From the NCBI GenBank assembly GCA_947247005.1, contig OX365955.1, positions 44,433,822 through 44,497,821 of the forward strand: a stretch of 64,000 nucleotides of DNA, read 5' to 3'. How positions within the stretch are numbered: the first letter of the stretch is position 1; every line of letters begins with the position of its first letter. Source of the DNA: Spisula solida. Lineage: Eukaryota; Mollusca; Bivalvia; Venerida; Mactridae. The notes beneath the pieces are model-generated. The model made no database searches, had not been told where the DNA came from, and was given only the letters and a program-made list of their open reading frames with translations. This document shows, in pieces, positions 39,001 through 54,000 of the stretch. Both the position numbers and the translations under genes were made by a program.

Positions 39001-42000
39001 TCATCACCTTTCTTACAACAATATTCCATCTCATCACCAACCCAACCTGTAGTATGCATTATAACAATAGTTGTACAGTGCAGAGAAATTCTGACCTTTA
39101 TGCATGAATATATTACAATTAATTCACTTAAAAAGCTTTGACTAGCAACATTTAAGCGGAGGAATCTCTGTTCTGGCATAGGTCATCCAAAAACATTATG
39201 CAGACCTTTAAAAATATTTTAGCGGACATTTTCATGGTAAGTTTGTAACAGTTTTTAACTCAGAAACCACATTGCAAATGTGTAAATAAATTTTCAGCTT
39301 TTTAGTATTATATGATACAAGTACACAGTAATCAATTATTGGTTTAAAATGTCTGATATCTAACCTTTCTCCACAAACACTCCGGGAGTCACATCACAGA
39401 ACACCCAGTATCTAGAGTGATTTCTGTCAGTACCAACTGGCATTTGTCTCTGTGTAATCTTTGCTAGCAAAATACCCTCCTAAAATAAAATATACCATTG
39501 TCATGTTATTATCATTGTTCATTTGACAACAATTTTTCATACTGCAAACAGCAATTGACATATTACTTCAGATCTGTAAACGATACACATTTAATCTAAT
39601 ATCCTTGGGCACCAGTAACGTTTCGAGACCCCATCCTATCTTTACATCAAGTCGTAATAGCATACTGAAACTGGTAAAAATTCCTTTGCCTGGAGAGCAA
39701 AGGATATGCAAATATCATAAGCAAGAGGAAAGAATTTAAACAAAACTTTTTGTATGAGATGATCTGATTGAACGGGAAATATATTTAAATGCATCATTCA
39801 TCAAATTTAGAACCATAACATTTCAAGAGCTGCAGCGTAAGTTTTTTAAAATTTAACATAGACTGCACAAATACAATCTTATGCTAACAATGAAAGGCAC
39901 TTTTTATATATGACTCAGAATGTTATACTTACAAAAGTAACATTAAAATCTTTCTGGAATTGTTCAGAATGTTTTACTTACATTAAAATCTTTCTGGAAT
40001 TGTTCAGTCTCTTTCTGTTGTTTCTGTATTTCCATTTCTTTCTCACGTCTGAAACAATTTACATATAATAATGGATGAACTGGCAGAACATTAACAATTG
40101 GATTCAATATTGCAATTGGCTAAACTCAGGTATATTTAAGAATTGAAGAACAAGAACCAGATGGACCATTCTAAAACTGCACTACAACTGTTATTGAGAA
40201 GTTCTTTAGAAGCCCTTTAAAGTTGTAGAATTAGTTTGCTCTCAATATTTCCTACAACAAACTAATGTTCAGATGATTTCTTAAACCTTCCTTAACACAC
40301 AACAAGTCATTAAGAATTGCAAGCAATACAGAAGTCCCCCAACCGGTTTTAAGCCATTTTCAATGTTTCTGTTGCCATAGCAACCACAATTTTGGTCGGA
40401 ATCAAAATATTTTTGGACGTGCATTATCCCCTTATTATTATTACCCCCTATCCACATACCAAGTTTCATAAACCTAGCTTGAAAACTGTTTTGAGTTATG
40501 TCAGGATCCAGATTTTTTGACAGACGGACTGACGGACGGACGGGGGGCAAACCTATAGTCCCCTCCGGTCAAAAACCGGTAGGGGACTAATAATCCTCAA
40601 ACAGATTAAGCATCCATCTTCATATTAAACTTGTATACACATATTTATACCTTATTCTTTCCTCAGCGTCCTTTTTCCTTCGTTCCTCCTGAGCTTGAGC
40701 AGCTGTCATTCGGCGACGTTTGATCTTTGACATTACATCATCATCATCAACATCCATAGCAGTCTCACTGTTATTACCCGACGTCGTACCCTCCTCATCC
40801 TTCTTACCATAAAACTGGGTTAACAACGTATTGCTGGGAGCTAAAAACCAACAATATATAGTCAACTCACGTTATCTCGAATTTCACGGGACCGTGGAAA
40901 TTAATTCAACTTAACAAAAATTCGAGATAGAATTTTCGGCATTGAAGTTGCAAGTTTTCTAGTTTCTGTCATTTTACGCCGCCATATTTTTACGGTCGTA
41001 ATCAAAGATTTCAGACTGGCGAGGTGTGAAAAACTTTTGACGCTAGTCGAATACATTTGACGATCAGACTTTGACCTGACTTCGAGATGAACAATAGATT
41101 TAAATTGCAAATAAGTTAATCTCGACCAAAATAATAATTCGACATAACGAAAAATTCGAGCCGAATTCAAGATAGGTATTGAGATATCATATAGACAAAG
41201 AAGGAGAAAAATCGGTACTTGATAAAAAAACTTCGACATAACGGAAAATTCAATATAAGCGAGTTCGAGATAACGAGAGTGGACTGTATTCATTTACATA
41301 CAGTACAATCTCTGTAGAGCAACACCCTTTGGGAGTAGCAAATATTGGCCGTTGCAAGTTGTAGTAAATAGGAGCTTAGGAATATTCAGAAGGTCTTGTT
41401 ATAGAGAGGTTGTTGCTCTACAGAGGGACGCTCTGGACAAGTTGTACTGTACATGCATGTTCCCACACAGATAACTTAAGATTAATTAAATGAAGGATTG
41501 TAGACAATAAGTCCTGTAATATGATTAACAACTTTACAATCCTACTGAATTACTGACAAATTGAAGTTATTGGTACATTCTGTTTTAAATCCCAATTGTT
41601 GGTCAATTGATATTTCTCGTAAAAAGTGACTTTAAACCACATCGCAAGCACTGTTAACTCTGTTCCGTACTGAAAAGAAGCCTAAATGGAAACCATAATC
41701 ACCACTTACGAGCATCTTTCACTTTGTCTTTTTCATTCTTTGATTTCTTGTCTTCCTGAGAATCTTTGCCAGTTTCTTTCTTCTGTTTTTCCTCGGCTTT
41801 CTTTGCTTGTTGTGAAGCCTTATCTTCCTTCCACTTAGAGATCTGTTCTCGCCTGTAAGATAAGTTTCAATGAAATCCGACCAATTGTTACAGAGAAATA
41901 GCATGGACAAAATTATAAGAGGGACCAATAAAGGGCAACAACTCCTTTAAATTAATATGACCAACTTGCGCAGACGATATGAACAACTTAACTTGGTGCT

Positions 42001-45000
42001 AATAAGTCATACACAGTTTCCTTGAAATCCAACCAATGGTAACAGAGAAATAGCACAGACAAATATGCGCAGATTAAACAGACCAACCAACCAGCCTCAA
42101 GCATTGACTCCAATTACTTCATACCTGGGAGTAAAATAATAAAATTTAAGTATTATAGATAAGCACTAGCTATGCTATTAACATAAATCTATAAGGAAAT
42201 ATATGAGCCAGTCTCCAGGAAAACCTGCTATAATGACATTATGCAATTACTATATGTAACAAGCTTTTGATAAAGCTCTAAAATAAGGAAAAATACATAT
42301 CTATTGATTCTATTTTAAGTAATTGACCCATACAGTACTATACCTTAGCTTTAAATTTTCATATGAATTATGTCGAAAACACATACTTCGTTGCTATGGT
42401 GACCAATTTCAGAAAAGTACTCCGATTGAGAAAAACGAGGATGTAGTTGTTTAAAACAGAAGTAGCCTTTCTCTGAATGCAAACAATTTCGATTTTGATA
42501 TATATTTTGAAAAGTGAAACATAATTATAGAATTTGGTACTATTTTGAACAGTTTATGTCAAGAATTGATCAAATGGTGTAAAAATGAATACTTATTTCA
42601 GTTACGTCGAATAACATTTGAATGACGTTTGCGACGTCACACAAAAAGCTCCAAATAGGGTCTCTACAAAAACAGCTGTAACTTCCTTAAAACTTAAGAT
42701 ATTAACATAATTTCTTTTGCAATTTGCTTATTTAACATTTATCCTGTAATACTATGGAAACATTTTGTCAAAATAGCAGGTTTTCCTGGAGACTGGCTCA
42801 TATGTATATTTGCTTGTGGAATATTGATGCGTTCTACCAAACAAATATTTTGAAAAGCACTTGTCCTGCAATATAGTCAAAGAAGAAACCCCCAAAATCT
42901 TACTTGTGCTGCTATATGAATAAAAAAGGGAAAAAATTTGCAGGACGAGCGGACAAGTGAATTTATTGAGGCCTGTCTGTGATTGATCCAAGAGCAAAAA
43001 GGCTGGAATAGTCTACCTCAACCCCATTGCCCTTGCAAAAAAACATATTTAGACTGAAACCATATTGTTCGAAAGATTTTAAAACAAAAAGGAGGATATT
43101 ACTGCAACATGCATATAGGTAGAAGTAAAGGTTTATAAGTTATACCAGAGACGTGCAGAGTTCTGTTGTTTTTCTTCCATATAATCCTGTACAGAGTAGG
43201 TGCCCATTATCCTCTCACATAAACCTTTCAATATTGCTAGCTTCTGTTCTGGTTCTAATTCATATAATTCCTGAGTCTCCAATAATTGTACAATCTCATC
43301 AGGCTGCAAAATAACATCATTACATTAGTCTATGTTTCAATTGTTCAGGGGTGTCAACAGAGCCACATTACAAATCCAGAAAATCCTTCAAAGTAAGTTA
43401 AATTGACCATAACTTTGCCATTTCTTGAGATTTTTTCATCAAATAATTTCTATTTAGTTCATATATCATAGCTTTCTCTGGTTAGATAAATCCGGATAAA
43501 TCTGGAATATTGACACCCCTGATTGTTTGTCTGCTTGTGTTCAAATAAGACAGTTGTAAGTGCATAGCTGGCATCTGGTTTATTTCTGCCTAATCGGGGA
43601 AGATATGCAGTTTGAGACTTTGTGTGATACAAGGAACCCAGGTGTGTTTCCCTCACTCTTTCTGAATAGATGCCCTAGTTCTTTAATGTGCTCAGTGTAT
43701 AGCACCAACACACAAAAGCCCTCTAAGTTACCAACCAGTTCACCTCTAGTTGGGTGGAAACATGAAAAGCATTTCTGAAATGAACAAGTACCCTAGCAAA
43801 GATTCAAACCAGGGGCATCAAGATTCGAAATCTTGAGTGTTACCCAATAAATACCAAATAATTCCTAAAACAAGTAATTACAAACAAATGGCAAGTAAAT
43901 GATTAAAAGTATTTATTATAAGTTTAATGCGATACCATGTCTGACCATTTTATTGTCAGGACTTTCGCTAGTTTCTGAATCTGAAGGGTCATTTTGGTAA
44001 TTTTTATAAGGCTATACCCATGATTTTAAGAGTAAATGACTTTTTGAAATAAAATCTTGAGGGACAAAAATTTTTATTTTTTAAATTTCAAGGGTCAAAA
44101 GCCCTACTACCAAGTCAAATGGAACCCCTGCTTGAAAATGCTATCATATCATATGTCTGAACTCATTACTGTACTCACCACTTCTCCCTCCTCAGCGTCA
44201 TCCTCCATACTTGTATCACTTTTATCATCGGTCACATCTTTACGACGTAGACAGAGTCGCACTAACTCAGAGTATGTGCCTTGATTCACAGGTATATCAG
44301 ACAGGGGTACACTAATATCTTCATAATCCTATAATACAAACATTTCAACTTTAATACATAATGAAATCATGCTTAAATACAGGGGTTCTACTAAGGCATA
44401 ATGCCCAATCCTGAAAACAGGGGTGCCAACAGGGCCGAAATTAAAATCAGGAAAATCATATGTTGCCGATCATTTTAGCCAAACAAGAGGCCTTCAATGA
44501 CATTGTGTATTAAGTAAAATCCTTCAGAGCAGATTAAAATTACCATAACTTTGCCATTTCTTAAGATATTTTCATCAAATAACTTTTATTTTGGTCAGAA
44601 GGTACTGATCTTTCAGGGATGATAAATCCGGAAAAATCAGGAAAATTGACACCGCTGTGAAAATAAGCCGCAAGTCTGTATTGGGTGCCATTAGGACACA
44701 TCCAGACACAAATTCTGTTTCAAACATTGTTTTATTTTTAAAATTCAGGTGATGAAATTTTAAATGACCATATCTTTGTCAATTCTTGGATTTTTTTCAA
44801 CAAATAACTTTCATTTTCTGCAGAAAAGTTCATTTCTTTCGGAATCTTTCCAGATAATGTAGCATGTTGTGTACTGTTGTGCTTTCTCCCTTGCCTTTTT
44901 TCGAGGATCAGCTCTTATAACATTATTATAATATAACACTGAAATAAGATAAAAGTTAAAAGTTGTCACACAAACCTCAGCTATCTGGTCCTGTAATAAT

Positions 45001-48000
45001 GTTTGTAACAGCACTGTCAGAGTTCTACATAGATATGTGAAACCATCTTTTCCTGATACCAACGCTTTCATTAATGCATCTGTAAATCATACATTTACAT
45101 TACACATACGTATTATACAGATATTTTTTTGGCCATTTTTTGGGCCGAATACAGGCACCTTCCCCTAGCAAAATAACCTCCATTTTTCTCAAAAAGTTTT
45201 CTTTTTTTCCCAAAAAGAATTCATACATTCTCCCTTTGGTTCCTACTGGTATAAAAGCAACTTATTTGTATAGCTGTTTTAAGCCAAAAAAAATAGATTT
45301 TGAAACTGGATAAAGTCTTTGCTACAAATCAGTTAAGAATAATCAGTAGAAATGGCAAAATATGGACAATTAATACTCGAAACAATCATTTGTAATAATT
45401 CTCAATTTTGCGATTTGTCGCGCTAAATTTTCCCAACTTTATAGGCACAGGCAGTGTAATTTATTTCAAGACAAGAGTGCCAAAATGTCACAAAATACGC
45501 CCGTCTTGGGGCATGGTGAGTCTCAGGGCATGGTGAATGAAAAAAACAAACAATCCAACATTTTTTTTAATTCAAGGACCATAACACAAGAAGGCCTAGG
45601 CTGATTTGGCCTACAATTGAACTTGTCTTAGATATTATATCCGTAAACATTGTCACCAAGTTTGAAGATACTCAGATGAAAACTCTTTACACTAGAAAAC
45701 AGACAAGGTAAATTTCACATTTATTTTGGTAATTATAGGATAATAACCAAATAAGGCCTAGGCCAATTTGGCCTATAATCAAACTTGGCCTAGATATTAT
45801 GCCCATAAGCATTGTCACAAAGTTTGAAGACGATCGCATGAAAACTGTTTGCGTTAGAGCACAGACAAGGCCAATTTCTTACTTATTTGGTAATTAAAGG
45901 CCCATAACCCAATAAGGCCTAAGCCGACTTGGCCTATGATCTAACTTGGCCTAGATATTATTCCCATAAGCAATGTCACAAAGTTTGAAGATGATCAGAT
46001 GAAAACTGTTTGCACTAAAGAACAGACAAGGTAAATTTCATACTTATTTGGTAATTATAGGACCATAACCCAATAAGGCCTAGGCCGATTTGGCCTATAA
46101 TCGAACTTGGCCTAGATATTATGCCCATAAGCATTGTCAGCAAGTTTGAAGATGATCGGATGAAAACTGTTAGCGTAAGAGTACAGACAAGGCCAATTTC
46201 ATACTTATTTGGTTATTAAAGGACCATAACCCAATAAGGCCTTGGCAGATTTGGCCTATAATCGAACTTGGCCTAGATAATATGCCCATAAGCATTGTCA
46301 GCAAGTTTGAAGATGATCGAATGAAAACTGTTAGCGTAAAAGTACAGACAAGGCCAATTTCATACTTATTTGGTTATTAAAGGACCATAACCCAATAAGG
46401 CCTGGGTCGATTTGGCCTATAATCGAACTTGGCCTAGATATTATGCCCATAAGCATTGTCAGCAAGTTTGAAGATGATCGGATGAAAACTGTTTGCGCTA
46501 GAGTACAGACAAACGCCGCCGCCCGCCCGCACGCCCACCAAGGGTGTTCACATAATACGTCCCGTTTTCAACGGGCGTATAAAAAACCACTGGTATATAT
46601 CTCGGAGTTACATTTATAGATTTTATTAATTTTTAGATTTAAGTAATTGTGTAAAAGATAATAAAATTTACCATTAATGTAATTAATCCTCATTTTCAGT
46701 CAACTTATCAAAGAAAATATATGCCAATTACAGAATTTAAGCCAACCATCGGTCTAGATTCATGGACTGAATGGTGAGACTCTACAGCATTTACGATAGA
46801 CAACACATACCTGTGTATATAGGGTACTCATCGTCGGGCATCAGTAACCCAGAGTAACATGATATAAATTCAGTAACCATGGCAACATCACCAAACAATT
46901 CATTAGGTAAACCATCCGGAGTGACAACTAATTTAGGTGGAGGTAAAGGCTTTAGTTCTAGCTGAGTGTCCTCAAATTTCTGAAAAAAAGAATATTTTCC
47001 AAAATATAAAATATGATACAAATTTTTTTTATGTGCAGACAAGATTTTAAGCCACAATCAATACTATAAGGCCTCAGTGGTTCCATTTGACCCTGGTGTA
47101 TGGGGTTTGACCCTTGAAATTTTCCAAAAAAAACCACATTTTGACCCTTAAGATTTTGGTTTGAAGGGTCATTTTCTCTTAAAATCATGGGTATTTTGCT
47201 TATAAAATGGTAAAATTTAGTAAAAAGTATCCAAATGACCCTTCAGATTCAGAAGCTAGTGAAACCCATGTCTACGCCATCATAACTCTTATTTAGTTAT
47301 TCAACACAGCATCTATTTGGTATAGATTCAGCTTTTCGAAAAAAGCAGTTTCGGTTTAAGTTTAGATTTGAAACATTTTGACAGTTTGGTAACTTCCGTT
47401 TAACCAAGAAAAATTTGGTGCAGGAAAAATGAAAACTTTCCGTGGTTCAATTTACTTTTGAGCATGCAATTGCATGAAAAAAGCGCTATAGATGTAAATT
47501 TGGTAATCATATTCCATAGTAAACTTGCCTTCTTGGAATGCTTCAATTGTTCCTTCCGTTTTTTTATATATAATTCTTTTCTTTCTAACGCTCTCTTCTC
47601 AAGATACTTCTTCTTTTCTTCCTCTGTCATTTTTGATCTGTTAAATAATAACAATCAACCACATGATTCATGGAAATAAAGTAAAAGGATGGAATGAGAA
47701 GTAACAGCAACAATATGTCCCCAGATATAGGAACACACACAGGACGATTTTAAAGTTACATATCATTGTTATACAAGAAGGATTTTTGACAAAAAAACCT
47801 ATATCTAAGTTTTTAAACTTGTCGGTCAAAATTGTAAAATTAGTGAATGTGCCTCGTCTTACTGAAAAATATAGGATTTTCTGTCAGTTGGAATCAAAAT
47901 TGACAGTTTTCCAACAAAGGGCAATAACTCTCGAAATATTCAACCCATCTAAACTTCCTGACAATATGCACAACTCGGCCTAGTACCAAATATTCATATA

Positions 48001-51000
48001 AAGCTTCATTGCAATCGAATCAATGTGTGCCACTTAATGAGATAGAGACAATTACTAACCTAGTAACATAACATCATAGCATTATGTTCACTGTATAAAT
48101 ATTCTTCCAAAAAAATAAAATCTTACAATTTGAGTTTTTCCTGTAATATGTCATACTTCTTCACTACAAGTTCTTTCAAATTATCGGACAATTTATCACG
48201 TTGACTGTTAGTGAGCATCTTGGCAGCTTTAGCAGAATACACACCAATCAGAACCTTGTCTTCCTGTTTCAACGCCTGCTTTAATCTGTAAACATAAAGC
48301 AAACATGGAATTCCACAAAAACCTTGTTTCCAATCATTGAAGGACAATTTAACAGATCTAAAACTTGGTTCCAGAATAATAAATCAGGGGTCTGTCGCAT
48401 AACTTTTCCTTCCATAGCAGGGGCTGTTTACAGGCGTCTTCCACTCAGGAAAATTCTTTAAAATCACATGCAGTTTTCCCCTAAAATCCAATTTACATCA
48501 AGTTTTTTCTTCCCCTTTTGCAAGAATCATAAAAAATATTTCCCCCCAAATTCAAAGAAAAGACCACGTCCCCTACTTTCGAAAAAAAGCCCTGCGTAAT
48601 GCCAAATCCTTAAAATAGGATACACGTCTGTTTCAGACACCACGTATCCCTACACCAAAACTACGAACTATTCAATCATTGTTTGACTGTAAAAATTCAG
48701 CTCATATGAAATGATGTTACGTTTATATTTGAAATCTTTTTCATCAAATAACTTATTTAGCAAGAAAGTGCATTTTTTCCAGAACAGCAATTTCGGAATT
48801 GTAAGACCCTGCAACATAACAATGAGCATGATAAACACTGAAAATAGTTATCCAACGTTGATAAATAAGAAGAACCTACTTTTGTACTACAATCGGTGTT
48901 TTCGGTGGACTCATTAACTTCTTCTTAATATCTGGTGTCTTCTGTAACTTGAACGGAGATTTATGTTTGCTGGGGCTTTTGTGTTTCTTGTCCGGAGTTT
49001 TCAATCCCTTCTTCTTCAATGAATCCATCAGTGTCATCTGTTTTGGATCCTTAAATAAACACAGGGGGGCAAAATTAAATAAACTGGAAGGGATTTTGAC
49101 ACAAAGCATGCATCTTCCACAAAGCAGTGATTTTTTTCGCTTCTTTGGGAAAGGGTCCGGGTCCGTTCAGATTGGGAATTTTCGCGATGTGGCAACTTGA
49201 AATTGGGAATTTTCATGTAGCAGAAAGGCCAAATAAAACTGAAAAAGAGATTACATGTGACTGTTTACTGGTTTCTGTAAACTATTATGCTCGACCCCTT
49301 GTCAAAAATGCTCATAACTTTGTCATTTTATGTCCGATTTTGAAATTATTTTTTTTTAATGTTCATTGGGAATTTCTCCCTTCAAATTTGGGAAAACTAT
49401 AGCCTTTTTAGATTGGGAAGGTACCGTTTACCGGTAGCAAACAAAGAAGGAAAAAAATCACTGCAAAGGGCCATAACTCCAGTCAAAATCATCCAACCTA
49501 TTAGCCCAGACAACATGCACAACTAGACTTGATCACAACTCAGTAGATGTTTCATTGAAATAGGACCTGGCAGTAGTAATTGAGAATAAGTGCAACTTTG
49601 TGACATCCGTCCAGATAGACATTCAGCACAAGTTGAATATGTAAGAGACAGAATCAGTTAATCACATAACATACAGCCAGAGCTTATAACATCTTGCAAG
49701 AACCTATGACATTCCACCAGAACACTAACCTGGCCTTTCTTCTTTTTCTTCTTCAACAGTTGTTTTTCTTTCTTTTTATCCAGTTGTTTCTTGATTTCAG
49801 CTAATGTTAGCGGCTTCTTTGATTTACCGTCTTTTCCTTTCTTACTTTTCATTTTTGCTTTGAGTTCAGCTAAGGTGGGAGATTTCTTTTTTGATGATTT
49901 AGACGGTGAGTCACTAGAACTTTTCTTTGGCGTTAACTGATTTTTCACCACCGACAATGGTGTATCCGAGTCCGAGTCTGAAACAATCATAGCAACACCA
50001 TTCTCCTGGTCCGAATCTGAGGAGTCATCCGACGAGTCAAGTTCAACTACTTCACTTTTCTTTGATTGTTTTTCTTTTTGTATTTTAAGTTTTTCACTTT
50101 TCTTTTCGATTTTTGTTATTGATTTCTTTGCTATTTCCTTTCTTTTTTCTTCTTTGGCATCCATTTTTGTCTTTATACGTGGAGAACCTTTACTGCCAGA
50201 CTTTATGCTTTTCACTTCTTCATCTATTTTTTTAGCAATTTCATCCGACTTCCACTGAAATTATTATTTGTATGTAATATTTGAGTATGGATTTACTCCA
50301 ACACTTATAAACCAGTGATTTTTTTCCTTCTTTGTTTGCTACCGGTAAACGGTACCTTCCCAATTTGAAAAAGGCTATAAATTTCCCAAATTTGAATGGA
50401 GAAATTCCCAATGAACATTTAAAAAAATATATTTTCAAAATCGGACATAAAATGACAAAGTTATGAATATTTTTGACAAGAGGTCAAGCATAAAAGTTTA
50501 CAGAAACCAGTAAACAGTCACATGTAATCTCTTTTCTATTTTATTTGGCCTTTCTGCTTCATGAAAATTCCCAATTTTAAGTTGTCACGACGCGAAAATT
50601 CCCAATCTGAATGGACCCGGACCCTTTCCCAAAGAAGCGAAAAAAATCACTGGTTTTAAACACACACCAAATACACATGAATCATCAATGCCATGCTGAT
50701 AATGCAGTATAGTATCTATACATGTAGCATTATTCCACATTTTAGCAGTAAATAACGTCACAGCAGATTAATCTTTATTTGAGAGACAAATACAAATCCA
50801 AGTACTTTAGGTGGTTCAACCATTTTCTCATTTGTATCAATATTTCAAAATGTAAATCGATAATCGATTGCCCAGAAATATTATCCATAAATCGATATCG
50901 CTTCTATTGATGACAGCTATAGTTTCATGACATTAAAATTACAAAAAAATTCTCACAGGGGTGTCAACAGGGCAAAATTTAAAATCAGGAACATTGTATG

Positions 51001-54000
51001 CAGCCAACCATTTTTGCAAAACTGACATATATTAACTCAGTTTGCATTAAAAAAAAATATTTCAGAGCATATTAAATCCACCATAACTTTGCCATTTCTA
51101 GAGATAATTTTATCAAATAACTTTTATTTTGGTTAGAAGCCATTGCTCTTTCAGGAATAAATCCGAAATTCTGGATTAATCAGGAAAATTGACACCCCTG
51201 TTCTTAAGTTATTAACCACAGTGACATAAATCATTTACCTTGACTGGGGAGAGAAGAAAGCTGGCAAACTTGTTTGGTAATTCTAATTTTTTCACTTGAG
51301 TATCATCAACTATCCACGGGCTGTTTGGTGTATGTCCAGCACGAACAGCGTATGTACGTATAAACAATCGTAACAGTTCCTTCGATGGAGGTTTGTCACC
51401 CCGACTGAAAAAAGGGAATTACTCATGAATAGTTACAGAAAAGAGAAATAAAGTTATAAGGAATGTATTAACATTGACTACACTCTCAATACAATTTTGC
51501 TTACTAAGTTATCTTACCTATATTATACACATGTAGAAAGTCTTAGACTGACAAAAGGCCTGAAAACCTGCCAGGGAAACAGTCAGACCACAACGGAGTT
51601 AAATAAACAAATATAAAGTTGAGACAGACATACATACTGACTTGTTGAACTTTGTTCTGAATCATATTTAGAAAGACTTCTTCTACACCCTTGTTACCCT
51701 GATAAAACAACATGATTGGATATTCCCAACATGATTGAAAAATGGCCGACATGAAAAATGTGATAAGTGCATTGTTTTTGCAATATTTTCCATATAAACT
51801 ATCCAGATTGTTTATTTCAATATTACATAATCAACATATGAAGAAAATGTACTATTTGCACTAAACAATTTGCATATAGGTAATATTTTTCACTATGTAA
51901 AGCCTTAAAGAATGTGTGGATTTTGCATTTGAGAATGAGTTTTGTACTTAAAAACGTTGTAAAACTCATTTATTGGACTCTATGTAATGAATATCATTTG
52001 GGAAGTATCGGCAGTTGTATAAACTATGATTTGGACGTTTCAATTTTTTTAAATCTTAGATAAATTAACGCTCACCAACAATAATTCAAACATGTGTAGT
52101 ATTTTTTGGATACTGACCGACGTGATTGTTAAATTTATTAGGATACTGGCCAACATGATTGTGGATAAAAACCAACATTACAAATTGAAATATTGCCAAT
52201 GGGATTCTCAAGGTACAAATAATTGTACATTAAAGAAGTGTGCTCATGAATTGTGGTAGCAGGTTTATGAGCATACCCGATGTAAGGCATTTCACACCCA
52301 GTCTATAGCACATGCTTTTAGGACATTTAATAATCAAAGCACTAAGAGTGCTGATGGGAGGCGATCTGGTTGCTGCTACTAAAGCTTAAACGACTTTACA
52401 CGTTTAATGTTCGTTTTCTTACGGCCGATCTTGTCTTGAATGTCAAAATAGGCATATGTGACTATACATGTATAGGCATATAGGGTATCTAAATAATTGT
52501 AAAAAGGGGCATATTGATGTATATGTAATACGTGTATTGAATGCGTATATCAAAAGTGGCTTTAAAATAATACTGCGCGCCTATTTATCAGATTCTACAG
52601 TACCGTCTTGTAATCACTTCCATCACAGCGTTAGACATCTCTAGAAAGTGGCTAGTATAGCCACACCATATGATTGCATAACATAACGATATACGATTAA
52701 TTGATAAAACCATCACGTGACCCTGGTCTGAAGTTTCTAAAAATAGCTATACGGCTGGGACATTTGATGAACACTTCATTTTCATATTACGAAACAAGTT
52801 CGATATCTCCCCGGCTGAGTGATTATCTGCAAAAATATCGATTTAATGAACAGTTTCACAATAATTATTGGGAATGTTGACAGTTTCTGGAACTACTTGA
52901 ATGCGGATTCACATAGCAGCCTCCAGGTTGCATTAAGAAATGGGCAATGGTAGTATAGAGAGGCTTACGCCTTCCAAAAATAGGTACAAATGTTCACCAC
53001 ATCAAGACGATGTGTCATGCACAAAACCCAGGTCCCTACCTTAAAGGTCAAGGTCACACTTAGAGGTCAAAGGTTAAAAATCTCAAATAGGCATGTGATT
53101 CGTGTCCGCTCTGTAATTTTGTCATCTCCTATTGGATATTTTATAATATTTGGTACAAATGTTCACCACATCAAGGTGGTGTGCCATGTGCAAGACCCAG
53201 GTCCCTAACTTAAAGGGCAAGGTCATACTTAGAGATCAAAAGTTGAAATTCTCAAATAGGCATGTGATTCATGTCCGCTCTGTAACTATGTCATTTCTTA
53301 TATGTTATTTATAACACTTTGTACAAATGTTCACCAAATCGAGACGGCGTGTTATGCGCAAGACCTAGGTCCCTTGCTCAAAGGTAAAGGTCACACTTAG
53401 AGATCAAAAGTTAAATTCTCAAATAGGCATGTGATTCATGTCAGATCTGTAACTATGTCATTTCTTATTTTATATTTATATTACTTGCCACAAATGTTCA
53501 CATCATCAAGACGAGGTGACATGCGCAAAACCCAGGTCCCTAACGCAATGGTCAAGGTCATACTTAGAGATTAAAAGTTAAAAGGCACAAGTATACGCTT
53601 CTGGTCTGCTTTGTTTTTTTTGTTATTTCGATCTGGATTTTAAAATTACTTGGTTACATTCGCATTTACACCCTGACTCAAATGTAAAGGTCACACTTAC
53701 AGACCCAGCTCTTATCTGCTGTTCAATGTAACATTTAAGCAATTACAAACTTGTTTCAAGTTATTCCATTTGCATAGCTTTATACTTAGGTGTCTGATGA
53801 CAGCTTTTAGCGGAGGCATCCGTGTCCTGTGGACATATTTCTAGTTAAATACTTTTTTCTGCTATATGTTGGTAAAATTCATAATAAGTCAAGTCAGGTA
53901 AATTTAACACATGTATCTAAATGTGCAAAATTCACCGGGAATAGGAACAGTGAATTATCGGGACCAGGCTAAATGCTGTGAGCATGTCTTGAATGGTGCC

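Noticed and set aside
40901..41293. 130-aa minus-strand ORF
   Set aside because: Spans the pogo-like MITE and its borders; no similarity or codon structure.
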